Shown here in pieces: positions 18,353 through 27,878 of a DNA stretch of 64,000 bases (positions within the stretch are counted from its first letter, which is position 1; each line of letters starts with the position of its first letter). A model generated the notes under the pieces. That model saw only the letters and a list, made by a program, of their open reading frames with translations. It had not been told where the DNA came from and searched no databases. Source of the DNA: Roseiarcus sp963770275 (GTDB lineage: Bacteria; Pseudomonadota; Alphaproteobacteria; Rhizobiales; Beijerinckiaceae); contig CAVYPD010000046.1 in the NCBI GenBank assembly GCA_963770275.1, positions 42,719 to 106,718 on the forward strand. Direction: 5' to 3'. A program made the position numbers and the translations under genes.

Positions 18353-19033
18353 ATGTTCGCCTGCACAATCCTAACCCTGTTTCCGGCCATGTTCCCCGGC
18401 CCGCTTGGTCAGTCGCTGGCCGGCGACGCGCTGGCGCGGGGGTTGTGGTCGCTGGAGGCGCGCGACATCCGCGAGCATGGGCTCGGGCGCCATCGGGCGG
18501 TCGACGACACGCCGGCCAGCGGCGGCCCGGGAATGGTGATGCGAGCGGACGTTGTCGCCGCGAGCCTCGACGCGGCGCTCACGCCTGATGATGCGAGGCC
18601 GCGCGTGATCATGAGCCCGCGCGGCGAGCCCTTCCGCCAAGCGCGAGCTCGCGAATGGGCGGCGGGCCCTGGCCTTGTCATCCTCTGCCCGCGCTTCGAG
18701 GGCGTCGATGAGCGAGTCATCGAGGCGCGCGGGCTGATCGAAGTGTCGGTCGGGGATTATGTGCTGTCGGGCGGCGAAATTGCCGCGCTCGCCATTCTCG
18801 ACGCCTGCGTGCGCCTCATTCCCGGCGTGATGGGCAAGGAAAAGTCGGGCGCCGAGGAGAGCTTCGAGCGCGGGCTGCTGGAATATCCGCACTATACCCG
18901 CCCACGCGAATGGGAGGGACGCGCAATTCCCGACGTGCTGCTCTCGGGCGACCACGCCAAGATAGCGGCCTGGCGACGCGCGGAGGCCGAGCGGATCACG
19001 CGAGAGAGGCGCCCGGACTTGACGGAGCGTTAG
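18353..19033 (+). CDS. trmD: tRNA (guanine-N1)-methyltransferase TrmD
   Basis: TrmD methylates G37 of tRNAs with SAM, preventing +1 slippage. The 226-residue sequence shows the SPOUT knot: ILTLFPAMFPGPLGQSL at the start, ASGGPGMVMR, ILCPRFEGVDERV, and the deep trefoil segment SVGDYVLSGGEIAAL. These are followed by GVMGKEKSGAEESF, LEYPHYTRPREWEG and IPDVLLSGDH, all TrmD signatures. It follows the Rieske gene by 52 bases. The usual next gene, rplS, is absent; a P-loop ATPase-cyclase gene follows instead. Confidence 0.97.
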   Translation: MFACTILTLFPAMFPGPLGQSLAGDALARGLWSLEARDIREHGLGRHRAVDDTPASGGPGMVMRADVVAASLDAALTPDDARPRVIMSPRGEPFRQARAREWAAGPGLVILCPRFEGVDERVIEARGLIEVSVGDYVLSGGEIAALAILDACVRLIPGVMGKEKSGAEESFERGLLEYPHYTRPREWEGRAIPDVLLSGDHAKIAAWRRAEAERITRERRPDLTER

Positions 19034-19127
19034 GGGCCGCCAGGTTTCTTGTTTTTGTTCTCGCCGATCGCCCTATCCTGCGAGCAACGACCAGCCTACG
19101 GTTAAAAATAGACATGTGGAGGCCGGA

Positions 19128-21266
19128 ATGCCGGCGTGGGTAGAAGACGCACAACAGCTGACCGAGCTCAGAGACTTAAGCAGCTCGCAGAGCTCAGTCT
19201 TGCTTCGCACGACGGAAGTCGAAGAGTTCCTGTCCAACCTCAATTTGTCTTCTCACGCCCTCGTGGCGCCGAAGGGATTTGGGAAGACGCTCGTTCTCAA
19301 ACTCAAGCGCATTTCATTGCAGGAAAATGACTATCGCTGCTTCCCATTCTCGCCAATTGTCGATCGCCCGAGCAACAAGCCGCCGATCCTTCCGAACGAA
19401 ATCATAAATGTTCTGGAGAACAGCGACAATTGGGAGACGTTGTGGAACCTCGCGTTCTCGATATGCCTGATCAAGGGCTTCCAGGACGATCGCGACGTTC
19501 ATCAGCAGCTTCAAGAATTGCTGGAATCGAAAGATCTTCCGCCGACACTGCTGAACATCCTGACCCATCCACACATCACCAGGCCGTTCGATATCCTGCA
19601 TGATTGCCTGGCGGCGCAGCGCAACGAGATCTTCGCGATCATGCGGGCGGCGCAACAGGTGACGCGGATATTCGCGACAATTCACAAGCAGGCGGGAATA
19701 TTCGTCGACAACATCGACGAATATCTCATCCACTACATCAACTTCTCTTATCTGCGCCGCAACGAGGTCCACGAACGGTTTGTCCGCATCTGGCACGCGG
19801 GGCAGATCGGCGCATGGCTCGCTTTACGCCGGCTGCATGGGATCAATCCCCATGTGCGAATATTCGTCTCGATCAGAAAGGAGGCGTATCAGCACGCCGC
19901 GCAGAACGAGCCGCAATTCTCCAATCTGAGGTCGTTCCGTAGGGAGTTGCGCTACAGAATCGAGGACATCAAACAGATCATCGAAAACAACATCGCGATC
20001 GCTTCAAAGAGTGATCTGGTCGACAGGAGCAGTGAAGATCCTCTGCTGCGTTTTCTTGGACCGAAAAATGAATATGTTTCAAACGCGGGAACAGCGCGAC
20101 AAGAGCGAGCGATAGACTATTGGACGCGCCACTGCTCGCTGAGGCCGCGCGACGCGATCGTCATCGGCAAGGAGATCAGCCTGATTGGCGCCAAGAGACG
20201 AAGTCAGCAGGAAATTCGGAACGCGATCAATTCCGCAGCCGCGGAGAGGGTAGAAACGCTCTTCAATGAGGTCGCGCCCTTCTTCAGCGGATTGTATCCG
20301 GAGATCTTCCCCCAGATCATCAAATCCAACGTGCTGACCTACGACGAGGTCGTCGAGGCGTCCCAAGCCTATGCGGACATCGCTGCGAGACAATACGAGA
20401 TCGAAACCGAGGCGGCGCGACATCCGTTCTGCGCCCTCTATGCATTGGGGCTGGTCGGAATCGTCCAACAGAGCCGGGACGATCCCGCACGGCTCGTGCA
20501 GAAGTTCGCTCCCGTCGGGGACATCGCCTTTGGCAAGATCCATGTCTTGCCGCAGGCCGAGACCTATGTGATCCACCCGTCGCTCAGCGACTTCATCACT
20601 CGGCGAAACGTCGGCTTTCTCAAAGAGCTGAACAAGCACAACGTCATCGGCGACGAGCTCGAATGGAGGCCCGAGGAAAGCATCCGGTTTGTCGCCGTTG
20701 GCGATATTCGCGGCTACCGGGAAAACGTCGTCCAGATTGCCGGGAGGTCGCAAACCTTCGATAAATACTGGCGCGATTTGTTCCGGCAATTCACCGGCGA
20801 TCTGGACTACGCAAATACGTCGGCCGGCGACCATCTGGTTTTGGCGGATCGAACGCCGGGCAGGCTGTTGCGCGCGGCGCGCGGGCTCAGCGCCCAACTC
20901 CTGGCCTCCGGATACAATTTGCAGATCAGAATCGGCGCGCATAGCGGGTTCTGGAAACTCAATCCCGCTCTGGAAGGCGCGCAGCACCCCGAAATCTCCG
21001 ACATCGTTGTCGTCGCCGCGCGCATCGAACCCCTCGCCAAACCAGGGGACATTCTCCTCTCTCAACAATTCGTCGACGACGCGCAACGGTACGGATATCG
21101 CTTCGAGGAGGAAGGTTTTTCGCTCCTCGACGATCAATATGTCGGCGCTCAACGGTACCAGGCTGGAGCCGGCGTCTTGATCTCGAAAGACAGCGAGACC
21201 GCGCAGCACATCCCGATCTATCTGTTCGGCAGCGCCGGCGACGTGAAATCCAGCTCGAGCCTTTAG
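19128..21266 (+). CDS. P-loop (ORC/STAND-like) ATPase fused to a class III nucleotidyl-cyclase-like domain
   Basis: The product is 712 residues from ATG 19128, chosen because GGAGG lies 5 bases upstream; GTG 19116 is the alternative. Residues 47-54 (APKGFGKT) form a Walker A loop and 191-199 (IFVDNIDEY) a Walker B strand. A further strand, HVRIFVSIRKEAY (about 242-254), resembles the sensor region of ORC/AAA-like ATPases. A helical middle follows. From about residue 520 the sequence looks like a cyclase homology domain: VAVGDIRGY with D526 and SAGDHLVLA with D568. Their 42-residue spacing fits the two metal-binding Asp of class III cyclases. RIGAHSG and DIVVVAARIEPLAKPGDILLS follow. The Arg of the VNxAxR motif is kept but the Asn is Val, and the purine-specifying Lys is not evident, so catalysis is uncertain. 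There is no signal peptide or clear membrane helix. It stands between trmD and a convergent VOC gene without partners. No known system matches with certainty. Confidence 0.75.
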   Translation: MPAWVEDAQQLTELRDLSSSQSSVLLRTTEVEEFLSNLNLSSHALVAPKGFGKTLVLKLKRISLQENDYRCFPFSPIVDRPSNKPPILPNEIINVLENSDNWETLWNLAFSICLIKGFQDDRDVHQQLQELLESKDLPPTLLNILTHPHITRPFDILHDCLAAQRNEIFAIMRAAQQVTRIFATIHKQAGIFVDNIDEYLIHYINFSYLRRNEVHERFVRIWHAGQIGAWLALRRLHGINPHVRIFVSIRKEAYQHAAQNEPQFSNLRSFRRELRYRIEDIKQIIENNIAIASKSDLVDRSSEDPLLRFLGPKNEYVSNAGTARQERAIDYWTRHCSLRPRDAIVIGKEISLIGAKRRSQQEIRNAINSAAAERVETLFNEVAPFFSGLYPEIFPQIIKSNVLTYDEVVEASQAYADIAARQYEIETEAARHPFCALYALGLVGIVQQSRDDPARLVQKFAPVGDIAFGKIHVLPQAETYVIHPSLSDFITRRNVGFLKELNKHNVIGDELEWRPEESIRFVAVGDIRGYRENVVQIAGRSQTFDKYWRDLFRQFTGDLDYANTSAGDHLVLADRTPGRLLRAARGLSAQLLASGYNLQIRIGAHSGFWKLNPALEGAQHPEISDIVVVAARIEPLAKPGDILLSQQFVDDAQRYGYRFEEEGFSLLDDQYVGAQRYQAGAGVLISKDSETAQHIPIYLFGSAGDVKSSSSL

Positions 21267-21318
21267 CGGATCGGCGGAAGGACACTTCCGTCCTTCCTGC
21301 CGAGCACGCAACAACACA

Positions 21319-21688
21319 TCAAGGCGCGGGGCAGAACACCCGAAGGCGATGTCCGTCTGGGTCGGCGGCAAGGAAGGTCCGGCCGAAGTCCATGGTCACG
21401 GGTTCCTGCAAAATCGTGACGCCTTTGCGCCTCTGATCGGCGCAGAAGCGCTTCGACTTCCTCGTTGCTCCCAACCGCCATCGCCAGTTCGCCGGTGTCG
21501 CCCGCGCCGAGCGGCGCGGGCTCGACGTCGCGGCGCGCCCAGAGCCCAAGCCTCAGATCGGGCGCGAGTGCAAACATGACGAAGTTCGGCGAGGAATCCA
21601 GCGGCTGGCGGTCAAGCAAACGCGCGTAGAAATCAGCGCTCTTCTGAGGCTCGTCGACATAGAGCAGGACGAAATGCGGCAGGCCCAT
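21319..21688 (-). CDS. VOC (glyoxalase/bleomycin-resistance fold) protein, frameshifted near 21445
   Basis: The first 80 residues read MGLPHFVLLYVDEPQKSADFY ARLLDRQPLDSSPNF, typical of the vicinal-oxygen-chelate family (the first stretch is one continuous N-terminal beta-alpha unit). After NEEVEAL the frame shifts. Removing one base near 21445 gives CADQRRKGVTILQEPVTMDFGRTFLAADPDGHRLRVF split over the second frame, ending with TGA at 21321-21319. The restored protein is about 122 residues, the usual size, and ends with the DPDGHRLRVF metal-site strand. It converges on the ATPase-cyclase gene. Members range from resistance proteins to dioxygenases; no specific role can be assigned. Confidence 0.82.
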
Positions 21689-21699
21689 TGGGATCGCTC

Positions 21700-22442
21700 C
21701 TTTTCTTGAAGTGAGCGCGACCCTCGCGCGCCGGCGCGTCAGATTCTGTCAGCAGTGTTGTACGGGATTCGGTTCGTGAGATCGCTCGGCGCTCCACGAA
21801 CGATCGAGCGCCGTGCTTGATTTAAGAAAATCGACAATTCGTTGCCAGAAGGGGCGTCATATGATATTGTTTTTCAGAAATCCCGATGAGGGTGGCTGAC
21901 AGTTCTTATCGGGCGCGCGGGCGGGATTGGGCGCGAAGCAAGCCGATGACTCGCAGCCCTTACAGACCTTGTTCCAAGGCGCCAGCTTGGCGGTTGCGCA
22001 GCGAAACGTGAATGGAGCGTAAGTCATTGAGAACAAACAAACCACGAAAACCGGCGAAACGAAAACGAGGCTAATCCCTTGAAAAGAAACGATCCCGCGA
22101 AATCACTGATTCGTTGCCTGCAATGATTTCAACGGTTTATGACTCGGCGTGCGAAACGGTTCGTTGCGCCTGGCGAAACGAGCGTTTCGTTTTGGGCGAT
22201 TTTTCGGGCCGGAAGCGCCACGGCGCGGCCGACCCGGCCGTCCCTGTTCGATCTGCGCCTTGCGGCGCCAGGACGGTGGAAGCTCGCTTCCTGCATCGAA
22301 GGCCGGATTTGCGGTTACAAAGTTGCATAAAAGCGCACTTAAGATCATGAAATCATTGCGTCGCGTAACATTGTGCGCTTCGCGGAAACCGAGCCGCCGA
22401 CCCGCGGATGTCGAGGCGGGCGAGCGGTCCGGCGAGTTCCAT
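21700..22442. other. about 0.74 kb without a supported gene
   Basis: A 62-codon cysteine-containing frame on the minus strand (21857-22045) and three overlapping frames at 22103-22350 have no ribosome binding site or known domain. The region is less GC-rich than its surroundings. It contains one terminator-like hairpin, listed separately. Confidence 0.4.
22174..22193 (+). terminator. small intrinsic-terminator-like hairpin
   Basis: CGAAAC and GTTTCG pair around GAGC and are followed directly by TTTT on the plus strand. No plus-strand gene lies just upstream, so it may end an unrecognised short transcript or be chance. The same CGAAAC words recur nearby. Confidence 0.3.
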
Positions 22443-23134
22443 TTATTCGGGTGGCCCGACGCGTTCGCTGGTGCGCCAATCCCTCAGCAACCGTTGGCGG
22501 CTCGTCGGATAGCGCGCTTCGAGCGTCTGGCACGAGGCGATTCGATCGGCGCGAAAATGGCGGAAGCCTTGCCTGAGTTCGCACCAGGCCATGACGACGC
22601 GCGCCTCGTCGAAATATCCGACGCCGAACGGCCAGATCGTGCGTTCTGTGCTCCCGCCATGCGCGTCATGATAGGCAAGCGCGAGCTTGCGCTCGGCGCG
22701 GATCGCGGCGCGGATCGGGGCGAGGTCCGGCGCAGCGCCGCCTGAAGTCTTGCCCGGGACGAGAAGCGTCGACAACTCCACGTCGTCGCGCAGACTCGGC
22801 GGCAGGACGGCGGTGATCTTGGCGATCGCGTCGCGCGCCGCGATGCGCCAACGCTTTCGTCGGTCCTCGCTCCGACCCAGCGCGCGCCAAGAACAAGCGC
22901 CTCGATCTCCTCGCCGCTGAACATGAGCGGGGGAAGCCAGAAGCCCGGCTTAAGGACATAGCCCAAGCCCGCCTCGCCCTCGATTTCCGCCCCTTGCCCC
23001 TGCAAGCTGGCGATGTCGCGATAGAGCGTTCTTAAGGAGACGCCGAGTTCGTCGGCAAGGACACGCCCGGTGACCGGTCGGCGCCGACGGCGGAGCGCCT
23101 GCAGAAGCGCGAGAAGCCTTTCCGAGCGCGACAA
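22443..23134 (-). CDS. YafY-type WYL-domain transcriptional regulator, frameshifted around 22825-22850
   Basis: The N-terminus SRSERLLALLQALRRRRRPV with TGRVLADELGVSLRTLYRDI is the helix-turn-helix of the YafY/PafBC-like family. GLGYVLKPGFWLPPLMFSGEE leads into the regulatory part. The reading frame then breaks between ARTDE and AARDAIAKITAVLPPSLRDDV; two single-base insertions near 22825-22850 would explain it. The C-terminal frame (LRQGFRHFRADRI...) carries the WYL-like fold and stops at TAA 22445-22443. The start is placed at TTG 23134, 22 bases after hbd on the same strand, so it may be co-transcribed with hbd and etf. WYL proteins often sense nucleotides or nucleic acids, but its ligand and targets are unknown. 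Confidence 0.78.
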
Positions 23135-23156
23135 TCGCTGTCGAGGCTCCCGCTTG

Positions 23157-24038
23157 TCAGCGCGTCGGCACCGGGTGCTCGCCGCGATAGTCGTAGAAGC
23201 CGCGCTGGGTCTTCCTGCCGAGCCACCCGGCCTCGACATATTTCACCAGCAGCGGGCAGGGGCGGTATTTGGAATCGGCCAGCCCCTCGTGCAGCACCTG
23301 CATGACGGCGAGACAGGTGTCGAGGCCGATGAAGTCGGCGAGTTGCAGCGGCCCCATCGGATGATTGGCGCCAAGCCGCATCGCGGTGTCGATCGCGTCG
23401 ACCGAGCCCACGCCTTCGTAGAGCGTGTAGACCGCCTCGTTGATCATCGGCAGCAGGATGCGGTTGACGATGAAGGCGGGAAAATCCTCGGACATCGTCG
23501 CCGTCTTGCCGAGCCGAATGACGAAGGCCTTGGCGGCGTCGAACGTCTCATCCTTGGTGGCGATGCCGCGGATCAATTCGACCAGCTGCATGCGCGGCAC
23601 CGGGTTCATGAAATGGATGCCGATGAAACGCTCGGGATTGGAGGTCACCGAGGCGAGGCGCGTGATCGAGATCGAGGACGTATTCGACGCGACGATCGCG
23701 TCCGGCTTGAGAAAGGAGCGCAGCGCGATGAAAATCTTGCGCTTGACCTCTTCGTTCTCGGAGGCGGCCTCGACCACGAGATCGCAGTCGCCGAGCTTGT
23801 CGAAGGTCGGAGCCACCTGAATGCGATCGAGGATCGCCTTACGCTCCGCTTCGTCGATCTGCCCCTTTGCGACTTGGCGCGAGAGGTGACCGTTGATGGT
23901 CGCGAGAGCCGCGTTGATCCGCTCCTCGGCGACGTCGGTGAGCGAGACGATCATTCCTGCCTGAGCGGCGACCTCGGCGATGCCGGCGCCCATCTGGCCG
24001 GCGCCGATGACGCCGACCGTTTCGATGTTGAATGTCAT
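23157..24038 (-). CDS. hbd: 3-hydroxybutyryl-CoA dehydrogenase
   Basis: The 293-residue protein oxidises 3-hydroxyacyl-CoA (or reduces acetoacetyl-CoA) with NAD(P). The Rossmann motif GVIGAGQMGAGIAEVAAQAG is at residues 9-28. The catalytic region has ASNTSSISIT, HFMNPVPRMQLVEL and the C-terminal domain motif EDFPAFIVNRILLPMINEAV. Length and sequence fit the short PaaH/Hbd type used in polyhydroxybutyrate and butyrate-type metabolism. It is directly downstream of etfA-etfB on the same strand, a common fatty-acid/acyl-CoA oxidation set in this order. Confidence 0.95.
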   Translation of the reverse strand: MTFNIETVGVIGAGQMGAGIAEVAAQAGMIVSLTDVAEERINAALATINGHLSRQVAKGQIDEAERKAILDRIQVAPTFDKLGDCDLVVEAASENEEVKRKIFIALRSFLKPDAIVASNTSSISITRLASVTSNPERFIGIHFMNPVPRMQLVELIRGIATKDETFDAAKAFVIRLGKTATMSEDFPAFIVNRILLPMINEAVYTLYEGVGSVDAIDTAMRLGANHPMGPLQLADFIGLDTCLAVMQVLHEGLADSKYRPCPLLVKYVEAGWLGRKTQRGFYDYRGEHPVPTR

Positions 24039-24134
24039 TTTTTCTTCCAGCGAACAGCCTGCGCCGCGTCGCGATCATAGACGAGCGGCCACAAGCGTCC
24101 AGTCGAACGCTGGGATTTTCGCATGAGCCGGAGC

Positions 24135-25079
24135 TTAGCGCCCGATCTTCGCGAGCTCCGCGGCAAGTTCGGGCAACGCCGTATAGAGATCGGCGACCAG
24201 GCCGTAGTCGGCGACCTGGAAGATCGGCGCCTCCTCGTCCTTGTTGATGGCGACGATGACCTTCGAATCCTTCATCCCCGCCAGATGCTGGATCGCGCCC
24301 GAGATGCCGACCGCGATATAGAGATCCGGCGCCACCACCTTGCCGGTCTGGCCGACCTGCCAGTCGTTGGGCGCGTAGCCGGCGTCGACCGCGGCGCGCG
24401 AGGCGCCCATCGCCGCGCCGAGCTTGTCGGCGACCGGCTCGATATAGGTCTTGAAATTTTCCGCCTTCTGCATCGCCCGGCCGCCCGAGATGATGATCTT
24501 GGCCGAGGCCAGTTCCGGCCGGTCGGACTTGGCGAGCGCCTCGCCGACGAAGGACGACACCGCCGGATCGGCGGCGGGCGCGACGGTCTCGATCGGCGCC
24601 GAGCCGCCCTCGCCGGTCGCGGCGAAAGAGGCGGTGCGCACGGTCACGACGATCTTCGGATCGGTCGACTCGACCGTCTGGATCGCGTTGCCGGCATAGA
24701 TCGGCCGCTCGAAGGTCTTGGGGCCGATGACCTTGATGATGTCGGAAATCTGCATCACGTCGATAAGCGCCGCTGCGCGCGGCGCGACATTCTTGGCGCT
24801 GGCGGTCGAGGCCGCGACGATGGCGTCATAGCCGGGGGCGAGCGCGACAATCAGCGCCGCCAGCGGCTCCGCCAGGCCATGCTCGTAACGAGGATCGTCG
24901 GCGACCAACACTTTCGCCACGCCTTGAAGTTTGGCCGCCGCCTCCGCGGCTCCGCCGACATCGGAGCCTGCGACGAGAACATCGACGGGGGCCTTGAGCT
25001 CGAGCGCCGCGGTCAGCGCGCGCGCGGTCGCATCGTTCAATTTGCCGCCCGCGACTTCCGCCAGAAGAAGGGTGGCCAT
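24135..25079 (-). CDS. etfA: electron transfer flavoprotein alpha subunit
   Basis: EtfA holds FAD and hands electrons from acyl-CoA and related dehydrogenases to ETF-quinone oxidoreductase. The 314-residue protein has the N-terminal Rossmann-like domain (ATLLLAEVAGGKLNDATARA) and the FAD-binding C-terminal domain. Visible there are RPELASAKIIISGGRAMQ, VGQTGKVVAPDLYIAVGISG and AIQHLAGMKDSKVIVAINKD. It starts 2 bases after the etfB stop (25082-25084), so the two are translationally linked. A 96-base gap separates it from hbd. Confidence 0.97.
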   Translation of the reverse strand: MATLLLAEVAGGKLNDATARALTAALELKAPVDVLVAGSDVGGAAEAAAKLQGVAKVLVADDPRYEHGLAEPLAALIVALAPGYDAIVAASTASAKNVAPRAAALIDVMQISDIIKVIGPKTFERPIYAGNAIQTVESTDPKIVVTVRTASFAATGEGGSAPIETVAPAADPAVSSFVGEALAKSDRPELASAKIIISGGRAMQKAENFKTYIEPVADKLGAAMGASRAAVDAGYAPNDWQVGQTGKVVAPDLYIAVGISGAIQHLAGMKDSKVIVAINKDEEAPIFQVADYGLVADLYTALPELAAELAKIGR

Positions 25080-25081
25080 CG

Positions 25082-25832
25082 TCAGATCACCCCGACTTCG
25101 TCGTGCAGCTTGGCGACCAGCTCCGCCACCGATTTGACCTTGACGCCGGACTTGCGACCAGGGGGCTCAACGGTCTTCAGCACCTTGAGCCGGGGCGAGA
25201 CGTCGACCCCATAGTCGGCCGGCGTCTTCTCCTCGATCGGCTTCTTCTTCGCCTTCATGATGTTGGGGAGCGAGGCGTAGCGCGGCTCGTTCAGGCGCAA
25301 ATCGGTGGTGACGATCGCCGGCAGCTTCAGCGACACGGTCTGCATGCCGCCGTCGACCTCGCGCGTGACTTCGACCGAGCCGTCGCCGATGACGACCTTG
25401 GAGGCGAACGTGCCCTGGCCCCAGCCGGTGAGCGCCGCCAGCATCTGCCCGGTCTGGTTCGAATCGTCGTCGATCGCCTGCTTGCCCATGATGACAAGGC
25501 CCGGCTGTTCGGCGGCGACGACGCCCTTGAGCAGTTTGGCGACCGTCAGCGGTTCGACGAGCCCGTCGGTCTTGATCGAGAATGCCGCGATCGGCGCCCA
25601 TGGCGAGCGCGGTGCGAATGGTTTCGCTAGCCTGCTGCGGGCCAATCGAGACAATGACCACTTCGGTCGCCTTGCCAGCTTCCTTCTGCCGCAGCGCTTC
25701 CTCGACGGCGATCTCGTCGAACGGATTCATCGACATCTTGACGTTGGCGAGTTCGACTCCCGAGCCGTCGGACCTGAGCCGGATCTTGATGTTGTAGTCG
25801 ACCACCCGTTTGACGGGCACGAGGATCTTCAT
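25082..25832 (-). CDS. etfB: electron transfer flavoprotein beta subunit, frameshifted near 25577
   Basis: EtfB starts MKILVPVKRVVDYNIKIRL at 25832 and carries SMNPFDEIAVEEALRQKE and the AMP-binding region VVIVSIGP. At RTALAMGADRGIL the frame shifts. Removal of one base near 25577 gives ILIKTDGLVEPLTVAKLLKG and the rest of the protein: GKQAIDDDSNQTGQMLAALTGW, then KAKKKPIEEKTPADYGVD. It ends at 25082. Restored length is about 249 residues, as expected. It forms an operon with etfA. The lesion is a single extra base in an otherwise fully conserved gene, so a sequencing error is likely. Confidence 0.93.
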
Positions 25833-26193
25833 ACGCCCCAGAACTCCTGCCGAACTGGGCGCTCGCCCAAGCAATTCGAGGCCGAACCCCTAATCTTGGC
25901 TCCGGCGCAAGTCAACGCAAGCGAGGCGGCCCTCGATAAGTGGATCCAGACCGATGAGATTGTGTCCGCTTGCGCCGTTAACATGCAGAAATTGTCGCGA
26001 AAAACACGCAGTCGATCGCTTTCGCGAACACTTGGTTCACGCCGCGCGGCGCCCCCTACAGGGAAATCCTTCGGCCGCTCGGCGCGCAATTGACAGAACC
26101 GAAATTCTAACGCCAAGTCGAGGAAAGAACACAAAGGAGTAACTGCCAGTCGGGATTGGGGAAGAGGGCGCACTGTAGAGAGGATCCAAGCCA

Positions 26194-27781
26194 ATGAGCG
26201 AACTGGATTATTGGAGCGGGCGCCTGATCAAGGGCGCCATTTCGCGCCGCGAGTTTATCGGGCCGCGCCGCAGCGCTCGGCGCTTCGAGCGTTGCGATTT
26301 CAACCCTGCTGGCAAGCGCCGCGACCGCAGCCGATGCGCCAAAAAGTGGCGGAGTGCTGAAGCTCGGCCTCGCCGGCGGCAGCACCACAGACAGCCTCGA
26401 TTTCCGCACGACCACCAATTCCGTGATGATCGACTGCAATCACGGCATCTGGAACTGCCTTGCGAAGTGGGACCAGGACGGAAGACCGCATCCGGAACTG
26501 GCCGAGAGCTGGGAGCCGACCAACGGCGCAAAGGATTGGATCTTCAAGCTGCGCAAGGGCGTGACCTTCTCGAACGGCAAGGAGTTCAAGGCCGACGACG
26601 CGATCTACTCGCTCAACCTTCACCGAGGCGATACGAAATCGGGCGGCGCCACTTCGGTGAAGGCCGTCACCGACATCAAGAAGCTCGACGATCACCAGAT
26701 CCAGATCTCGCTTTCCGCCGCCGATGCCGATTTCCCTTATGGTCTCACCGACTACCATCTCATGATGGTTCCGGACGGTTTTAAGGACTGGGCGAAGCCG
26801 GTCGGCACAGGTCCTTTCGTGCTCGAGAGGTTCGACCCCGGCGTCCGGATCCGGCTCAAGAAAGCCCGGCCCTACTGGAAGGAAGGCAAAGGCCTTCTCG
26901 ATGGCGTGGACGTGACCGTCATCAACGACGGCTCCGCGCGTCTCAACGCGCTGATCTCGGGCCAGATCGACGCAATCAACCGGGTCGATCACAAGGCCGT
27001 CGCCCTCCTGTCCAAGACTCCAAGGATCGAGGTTGTGCGCGCGCCCGGCGGCTGGTTCTCGGTTCTCGCGATGGAGGTCGACAAGCCGCCATTCGACAAT
27101 CCCGATCTTCGCATGGCGGTGATGCTCGCCGCCGATCGCGAGCAGATGCTCAAGGCTTTGTTCAGCGGCTACGGCACTGCCGGCAACGACCATCCGATTC
27201 CGCCGACCGACCCCTACTTCAACAAGGATCTGCCGCAGCGCAAATACGATCCCGACAAAGCCGCCTTCCATTTCAAGAAGGCGGGCGTCTCCGATCCGAA
27301 GATCATCCTGCAGGCGTCGGACGCCGCCTTCAACGGCGCGGTCGATCAGGCGACGCTCTTGCAGGCGAGCGCGTCGAAAGCCGGAATCAAGGTCGATGTG
27401 AAGAAGGAGCCGGCCGACGGCTACTTCGACAACGTCTGGCTCAAAGCGCCCTTCGTCAGCAGCTATTGGGGCGGACGGCCGGCGGCGACGCAGATGCTCG
27501 CCGTCGCTTTCCAGGCGAGCGCCCCGTGGAACGAGACGCACTGGAACGACGCGCAATTCGAGAAGCTGCTCGGGGATGCGCGGGCGGAGACCGACGAGGC
27601 CAAGCGCAAGCCCTACATCTGGGAGATGCAAGCCATTCTCAATGAGCGCGGCGGCGCGCTCATTCCCGTGTTCCGCGACTGGCTCGACGCCCATAACCAG
27701 AAGGTTGGCGGCCACACGCCCCATGGCGGCTATGACATGAACAACGGCTGGATCATGGAGGACGCCTGGCTGAAGTCGTGA
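26194..27781 (+). CDS. dipeptide/oligopeptide-type ABC substrate-binding protein with Tat signal, frameshifted near 26261
   Basis: The N-terminus MSELDYWSGRLIKGAISRRE runs into a twin-arginine signal, SRREFIGRAAALGASSVA, when one G of the GGG at 26260-26262 is removed. The signal ends around ASAATAADA. The mature part is a family 5 (SBP_bac_5) binding protein: LAESWEPTNGAKDWIFKLRKG, FSNGKEFKADDAIYSLN, GTGPFVLERFDPG and NPDLRMAVMLAADREQML. The ending is AWLKS at 27781. Length is about 528 residues. It is the first gene of an operon with two permeases and a fused ATPase. Substrate is unknown; family 5 proteins bind peptides, but also opines, glycosides or nickel. Confidence 0.9.
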
Positions 27782-27878
27782 TCGACGGCGCGATGAGGAA
27801 AGTGCGCGGGCGCTTGCGTGCTTCGCCGCGCGGCGCCCTTGAGATCGTAGTCCGGATCGAGATGGAGAAGGGGCGTCG

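Noticed and set aside
21857..22045. Small cysteine-containing peptide (CKGCESSAC)
   Set aside because: Tempting as a metal-binding or natural-product precursor, but there is no ribosome binding site, no modifying enzyme nearby and no recognisable leader.
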